Positions 44,305 to 48,349 of a DNA stretch of 48,349 bases are shown piece by piece. The translations under genes and the position numbers were made by a program. Every line of letters starts with the position of its first letter. Position 1 is the stretch's first letter. The stretch lies in NCBI GenBank assembly GCA_905182615.1, contig CAJJCG010000036.1:1-48349 (forward strand), in the 5' to 3' direction. The stretch comes from Alphaproteobacteria bacterium UBA2964. GTDB taxonomy: Bacteria > Pseudomonadota > Alphaproteobacteria > MPNO01 > UBA2964. Below the pieces are notes generated by a model. It was not told where the DNA came from. It made no database searches and saw only the letters and a list, made by a program, of their open reading frames with translations.

Positions 44305-45327
44305 ATGAGCAAATTTAACGTCACCCTGGTGTTTGAAGACGGTCGCAGCGAGAGCATTCTTGCTGATGAGAATGACACAATCTACATGGCTTGCCTCCGC
44401 AATAAGATCCGTATTCTAACGGATTGTCTTGAAGGTGCCTGTGCGACCTGCAAAGGCCATTGCGTTGAGGGCGAGTACGATATGGATGACGTGTCTGATG
44501 AAGCCTTGTCTGCGGAAGAGGCCGCACAACGTGAAGTGCTGACCTGCCAAATGCATGTCCGATCCGACTGTGTGATCGAATTTCCGTATGAAGCTAAATT
44601 GGCGATCAAAGCAGAGCCTAGGAGTTGGAACTGTAAGGTGACGGCGGTCGAAAAAATATCCTCGACGGTTCAACGGCTCGATATCGCGCCTGAGGTCTCG
44701 AACGCAGAGCCGCCGGTGTTTCTACCGGGGCAATACGTACATTTGGCGGTTCCAGGAACCGATGAAACCAGGTCCTATTCCTTTGCCAATCCACCGCATG
44801 AAACCGGAACATGCAGTTTCTTCATCAAAGTCCTCGAACAGGGTGCGATGAGCGACTACGTCCGCGACCGTGCTCAGCCGGGTGACGAAATCCAAATGAC
44901 CGGTCCGTTTGGGCATTTTTATCTCCGTAATCCCGAACGTCCAATTTTAATGGTGGCCGGCGGCACCGGTATAGCGCCGATGTTGTCGATGTTTGATCAT
45001 ATGATCGAAACCGGCATGATATCTCAGCCGGTGCATTTGCTGGTTGGCGCCAATGACTCGGCAGAGCTTTTTCATCTCGATGTTCTCGAAGATTATAAAT
45101 CAAAGGGTATTCCCTTGACTACTGAGATTGCGGTCGTTGAAGGGAATGAAGGCTGGGTGGGCGAAACTGGCCACGTGACGGCTTTATTGCGCGATGAGCT
45201 TATCGCCGGTGGCGTTGATGTTTATCTCTGCGGTCCGCCTCCCATGATCGAAGCGGCAGAAAGCTGGCTCTCCGACAAAGGCGTAGACGACAAGCTGGTT
45301 CACGCTGAGAAATTTTTACCCAGTTAG
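44305..45327 (+). CDS. Dioxygenase reductase: ferredoxin/FAD/NAD protein (BenC-like)
   Basis: 340 residues in three parts. A plant-type [2Fe-2S] domain (about 1-95) has Cys41, Cys46, Cys49 and Cys81. An FAD domain follows with RSYSFANPP, then an NAD-binding domain with GGTGIAPMLSMFDHM and a terminal CGPPPMIEAAE. It passes electrons from NADH to the Rieske oxygenase. The domain order and length match BenC and AntC. It is fourth in the operon; the following amidohydrolase begins 8 nt after its stop. Confidence 0.95.
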   Translation: MSKFNVTLVFEDGRSESILADENDTIYMACLRNKIRILTDCLEGACATCKGHCVEGEYDMDDVSDEALSAEEAAQREVLTCQMHVRSDCVIEFPYEAKLAIKAEPRSWNCKVTAVEKISSTVQRLDIAPEVSNAEPPVFLPGQYVHLAVPGTDETRSYSFANPPHETGTCSFFIKVLEQGAMSDYVRDRAQPGDEIQMTGPFGHFYLRNPERPILMVAGGTGIAPMLSMFDHMIETGMISQPVHLLVGANDSAELFHLDVLEDYKSKGIPLTTEIAVVEGNEGWVGETGHVTALLRDELIAGGVDVYLCGPPPMIEAAESWLSDKGVDDKLVHAEKFLPS

Positions 45328-45335
45328 GAAGGCCC

Positions 45336-46937
45336 ATGTTTGATTCAATCGTCATACGTAATGGAACTGTAATTGATGGCACACGGGCTGAACCAGTTCG
45401 TGCCGATGTTGCTATTGAAGGTGGTCGTATAATTGAGATCGGGAATGATATCTCGACCGGTGGTGCGGAAACAATCGATGCCGCCGGTAAAGTCGTTGCC
45501 CCGGGCTTTATCGATATCAAAACCCATTCGGACTGGACCCTGCCATTGATGCCGCAAGCGGAGAGCAAAATTCGTCAGGGTGTGACTACGGAAGTCATCG
45601 GCCATTGCGGGTATTCCTGTGCGCCAGCACTACCGGATAAGGTCGATGCGCTAGCCGAATATCTTAGTCCTAGCGCCCCATGGCTGAGTTTTCGGGAGAC
45701 CAACTTTGCCGATTATCTGAATAATTATCCGTCCTTGTCTGTGAATGCCATTCATCTGGTTGGTCATAACACGTTGCGGCTGATGACCATGGGGATGGAG
45801 GACCGTCCGCCGACACCGGATGAACTTGACCATATGAAACGTCTCTTGACCGAAGCTCTCGCGGCAGGTGCGCTTGGCATGTCTTCAGGTCTGTTTACCG
45901 CGCCAGGGTCGTTTTCAGAGACCGAAGAGCTGGTTGCGCTTGGTAGATTACTTGAGTCAGAAGGCGCGCGTTACTTCACCCATCTGCGGAATGAGGGCAA
46001 TACGGTCTTTGACGCTGTGCAGGAAACTATGGAGTTTGCTGAACAGGTCGGCGTTCATGTCCAAATCGTGCATATGAAACTGTCTGGTCTCGACAATTGG
46101 GGCGGTGCCCGCAAGGCGATGGATCTGTTCGCTGAAGCGCGTGGTCGCGGCGTGAATATTGATTGCGATATCTATCCCTATACGGCGGCCAGTAACCCGC
46201 TGCGTAATCTAATGCCTGCCTGGCTACAGGAAGGCGGCATCGATGGTACGCTGGCCCGATTGGCTAACCCTGAAATGCGGGCACGTCTGAGGCAGGAAGT
46301 GGATGCAGATGGTCTGAATAACTTTGGCCGCATTCCGTCCTGGGATGCGGTGCGTATCTCGATTTCTCCTGATCTGCCGCAATATGCCGGCCGCACGATT
46401 GGCAGTCTCGCGGAAGAACGCGGTATCGATCAGTTTGATATGGCGATGGATTACATCGTCGAGGATCACGGGCAGACGCGGGTGTTGGTGGATTCTATCT
46501 CTGAAGACGACGTGAAGGACTTTGTTCGAAATCCTGAGGTGATGATTGGCTCCGACGGTAATTCTGTTGCGCCGGAAGGCACGACCGGGCAGGGCAGGCC
46601 ACATCCGCGCTTTTACGGCACGTTTGCAAAGGTATTGGGTCACTACAGCCGTGATCTAGGTCTTTTGCCGCTACAGGACGCCGTTCATAAGATGACGGGA
46701 GCATCAGCAAAGGCGCTGGGGCTCAAGGATCGCGGGGTCCTTAAAGAAGGTTTCCGCGCGGATATTACGATCTTTGATCCTGAGACAATTGCCGAACGGG
46801 CCACCTATGATGACCCGCACCAGTTCGCGGCTGGTATCGATACCGTTCTGGTCAACGGAGTGTCGACTTTGCAGGGCGGAGACCATACAGGCGCTCTCGC
46901 GGGCAAAATTCTGCGCCGACAGCAGGATTTTCATTAG
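45336..46937 (+). CDS. N-acyl-D-amino-acid deacylase-like amidohydrolase
   Basis: 533 residues, with the usual beta-sandwich start (IRNGTVIDGTRAEPVRADVAI) and TIM barrel. The first metal motif reads IDIKTHSDW, so Lys62 replaces the first His of the common HxH; His64 is kept. Cys91 (GHCGYSCAPA), His in VQIVHMKLSG and the catalytic Asp in MIGSDGNS are present. A one-metal deacylase is still plausible since D-aminoacylase relies mainly on one tight zinc. It could release an aromatic acid from an N-acyl conjugate before the dioxygenase. AGGAAGG precedes the ATG. It is the last gene of the operon. Confidence 0.87.
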   Translation: MFDSIVIRNGTVIDGTRAEPVRADVAIEGGRIIEIGNDISTGGAETIDAAGKVVAPGFIDIKTHSDWTLPLMPQAESKIRQGVTTEVIGHCGYSCAPALPDKVDALAEYLSPSAPWLSFRETNFADYLNNYPSLSVNAIHLVGHNTLRLMTMGMEDRPPTPDELDHMKRLLTEALAAGALGMSSGLFTAPGSFSETEELVALGRLLESEGARYFTHLRNEGNTVFDAVQETMEFAEQVGVHVQIVHMKLSGLDNWGGARKAMDLFAEARGRGVNIDCDIYPYTAASNPLRNLMPAWLQEGGIDGTLARLANPEMRARLRQEVDADGLNNFGRIPSWDAVRISISPDLPQYAGRTIGSLAEERGIDQFDMAMDYIVEDHGQTRVLVDSISEDDVKDFVRNPEVMIGSDGNSVAPEGTTGQGRPHPRFYGTFAKVLGHYSRDLGLLPLQDAVHKMTGASAKALGLKDRGVLKEGFRADITIFDPETIAERATYDDPHQFAAGIDTVLVNGVSTLQGGDHTGALAGKILRRQQDFH

Positions 46938-46968
46938 AAATATCGAATTATCAATGGTTTAACGGCTG

Positions 46969-46996
46969 TTGACTTCGTAATTAGAATCCTTATTTT
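46969..46996 (+). promoter_or_regulatory. Putative suf operon promoter
   Basis: TTGACT (46969-46974), a 16-bp spacer and TATTTT (46991-46996) make a good sigma70-type promoter ahead of the Rrf2-family regulator. The next element downstream is a dyad that could be an autoregulatory operator. The boxes are seen directly; the activity is inferred. Confidence 0.5.
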
Positions 46997-47004
46997 CCTT
47001 TTCA

Positions 47005-47017
47005 GACTAAAACAGTC
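47005..47017 (+). promoter_or_regulatory. Dyad GACT-N5-AGTC, candidate Rrf2/IscR-type operator
   Basis: GACTAAAACAGTC has perfect 4-bp arms around an A-rich centre, and is followed by CTATATACC. It resembles the GACTAAAA-type sites reported for Fe-S-responsive Rrf2 regulators ahead of alphaproteobacterial isc/suf genes. It sits just after the predicted -10 box, where bound repressor would block transcription of the suf operon. Confidence 0.5.
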
Positions 47018-47069
47018 CTATATACCAGTACCAATTCGGTCCTGATTAAAGGAAAAGAGGGATAACCCT

Positions 47070-47534
47070 TTGATAAAGCTTAGCCGTCTAGCCGATTATT
47101 CGATCGTGCTGATGACCCAACTCGCTGGTCGCCCATCAACATTGATGCAGGCACCAGATCTGGCGCTGGTCACCGGTCTTCCGGTGCCAACCGTGGCCAA
47201 AACCATGAAACAGCTGGTTCAGGCTGGGCTCGTTCAGTCGCAGCGCGGTGCCAAGGGTGGTTATGTCCTGGTACGCGCAGCGACCGATATTCCAGTTACT
47301 GAGATAATTACGGCGGTCGATGGGCCGATTGCGTTGACGGATTGCACTGTCGATGAAGACGGGGTCTGCGAAATTGAGGCGCTTTGTCCGACACGGACAA
47401 ACTGGCGCAAGATCAATGACGCTGTCATAGGGGCACTTCGTGAAGTGACGTTGGCCGATATGACACCGCAGATGGCACCATTCGTGCCGCATCGGCCTTA
47501 TGTGCCTGTCGCTAACGCCGCGGCGGGAGAGTGA
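47070..47534 (+). CDS. Rrf2-family SUF system Fe-S cluster regulator
   Basis: 154 residues from a TTG start (GAGGG upstream). Rrf2 winged-helix DNA-binding domain: [42 protein letters not shown]. Three cysteines (Cys92, Cys100, Cys106; [10 protein letters not shown] then EALC) match the [2Fe-2S]-binding set of IscR-type regulators. It senses Fe-S status and represses or activates the suf genes downstream; the dyad at 47005 is a likely site. It is the only transcription factor in the window. sufB starts 2 nt after its stop. Confidence 0.93.
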   Translation: MIKLSRLADYSIVLMTQLAGRPSTLMQAPDLALVTGLPVPTVAKTMKQLVQAGLVQSQRGAKGGYVLVRAATDIPVTEIITAVDGPIALTDCTVDEDGVCEIEALCPTRTNWRKINDAVIGALREVTLADMTPQMAPFVPHRPYVPVANAAAGE

Positions 47535-47536
47535 CG

Positions 47537-48349
47537 ATGGCAGAAGTAGCGCCTCAGACAGCGGAACAACTCGTAGAGAATAGCGAGTACAAGTACGGTT
47601 TTGTTACTGAGATAGAATCCGAATTTGCCCCGAAGGGGCTCAGTGAGGACACCGTCCGGTATATATCAGGAAAAAAGAATGAGCCTGACTGGTTGCTTGA
47701 ATGGCGGCTCGATGCTTATCGTCAATGGCTTGAAATGGAAGAGCCAAAATGGGCACTAGTTGACTATCCAGAGATCGATTACCAGGACGCCTATTACTAT
47801 GCGGCGCCGAAATCTGCTGACGATGCGCCGAAAAGCCTTGATGAGGTCGATCCCGCTTTGTTGGAGACCTATGAAAAGCTCGGTATTCCACTTCATGAAC
47901 GGGCGGCTCTGGCCGGCGTCGCAGTTGATGCGGTGTTTGACAGTGTGTCTGTCGCGACGACCTTCAAAGATAAGCTTGAAGAGGTGGGCGTTATCTTTTG
48001 TCCGATCAGCGAGGCGGTGAAAGATCACCCTGAGTTGGTACGTAAATATCTCGGCACTGTGGTTCCGCAATCGGATAACTTTTTTGCGACGCTTAATTCT
48101 GCGGTTTATAGCGAAGGCACGTTTGTTTATGTACCGAAGGGCGTGCGTTGCCCGATGGAGTTGTCGACTTATTTTCGGATCAACGCCGCCAAGACCGGTC
48201 AGTTTGAACGTACCCTAATTATCGCGGATGAAGGCTCATACGTTAGCTACCTTGAGGGCTGCACCGCGCCGATGCGGGACGAGAACCAGCTCCATGCGGC
48301 GGTGGTTGAACTGGTTGCGCTTGACGATGCTGAGATTAAATATTCGACC
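47537..48349 (+). CDS. sufB: SufB, Fe-S cluster assembly scaffold (truncated by window end)
   Basis: 271 codons are visible, open to the right edge. The sequence is characteristic of Suf[21 protein letters not shown] near the N-terminus, [15 protein letters not shown], a [13 protein letters not shown] [16 protein letters not shown], and [20 protein letters not shown], then [12 protein letters not shown]. In the SufBCD complex it is the scaffold on which clusters form with sulfur from SufS/SufE. It directly follows the Rrf2 regulator, and the remaining suf genes presumably continue outside the window. Confidence 0.97.
   Translation, partial: MAEVAPQTAEQLVENSEYKYGFVTEIESEFAPKGLSEDTVRYISGKKNEPDWLLEWRLDAYRQWLEMEEPKWALVDYPEIDYQDAYYYAAPKSADDAPKSLDEVDPALLETYEKLGIPLHERAALAGVAVDAVFDSVSVATTFKDKLEEVGVIFCPISEAVKDHPELVRKYLGTVVPQSDNFFATLNSAVYSEGTFVYVPKGVRCPMELSTYFRINAAKTGQFERTLIIADEGSYVSYLEGCTAPMRDENQLHAAVVELVALDDAEIKYST

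Overview
The window is a gene-dense, roughly 52-54% GC bacterial segment (estimated by eye). It is most likely from a free-living, probably marine, alphaproteobacterium of Rhodospirillales type. That placement is an inference from the gene mix: TAXI-type TRAP transporter, hydantoinase/oxoprolinase families, many MDR/SDR/amidohydrolase-2 genes, and a suf locus led by an Rrf2 regulator. No rRNA, tRNA, CRISPR array or phage genes were seen. The only mobile-element trace is a collapsed IS3-type transposase remnant near 4.7-5.0 kb.

Layout. 1-9.3 kb: an SnoaL-like protein, a fused HyuA-HyuB hydantoinase/oxoprolinase, the IS3 relic in a 0.9 kb gap, a dienelactone-hydrolase/SnoaL fusion with alanine dehydrogenase, then an MDR quinone oxidoreductase with an alpha/beta hydrolase. 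9.3-15.6 kb: VOC protein, nitroreductase, SDR, a two-subunit ThDP decarboxylase (ComDE-like), two periplasmic-binding-fold proteins without signal peptides, and a TauE/SafE exporter. 15.6-23.1 kb: dienelactone hydrolase, amidase, a third signal-less binding-fold protein, an amidohydrolase, a second amidase and an aryl-CoA-type ligase. 23.2-28.0 kb: a separate HyuB-HyuA pair plus a maleate-isomerase-like protein that lacks both catalytic cysteines. 28.0-36.4 kb: SDR, two carboxymuconolactone-decarboxylase-family proteins, crotonase, Zn-alcohol dehydrogenase, amidohydrolase, a GSA-type aminotransferase, a duplicated EthD-like protein and a Cys-containing Asp/Glu-racemase-family enzyme. 36.4-41.2 kb: parvulin, fused TRAP permease, TAXI receptor and a second EthD-like paralogue. 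41.4-46.9 kb: a Rieske dioxygenase operon (alpha, beta, Zn-dehydrogenase, ferredoxin reductase, D-aminoacylase-like hydrolase). 47.0 kb to the end: the housekeeping suf operon (Rrf2 regulator and the start of sufB).

Together the genes look like a dense catabolic region for amide-, lactam- or hydantoin-like and aromatic carboxylic compounds. Plausible steps are amide or ring hydrolysis, CoA activation, hydratase and dehydrogenase reactions, non-oxidative decarboxylation, ring dihydroxylation, and solute uptake by TRAP. The substrates cannot be read from sequence. Genes sit in short operons of one to five genes that alternate strand. They leave divergent promoter gaps of about 70-220 bp, and all eight convergent junctions are extremely tight (4-bp overlap to 20-bp gap). 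Only one transcription factor, the Fe-S regulator, is encoded.

The most notable observations are: several apparent catalytic-site losses (maleate-isomerase-like protein, dienelactone-hydrolase domain, KxH in place of HxH in the aminoacylase); three cytosolic binding-protein-fold proteins that are candidate decarboxylases; a HyuB with an extra C-terminal beta-barrel-like domain; and a benABC-like operon with a zinc dehydrogenase where the usual SDR diol dehydrogenase would be expected.
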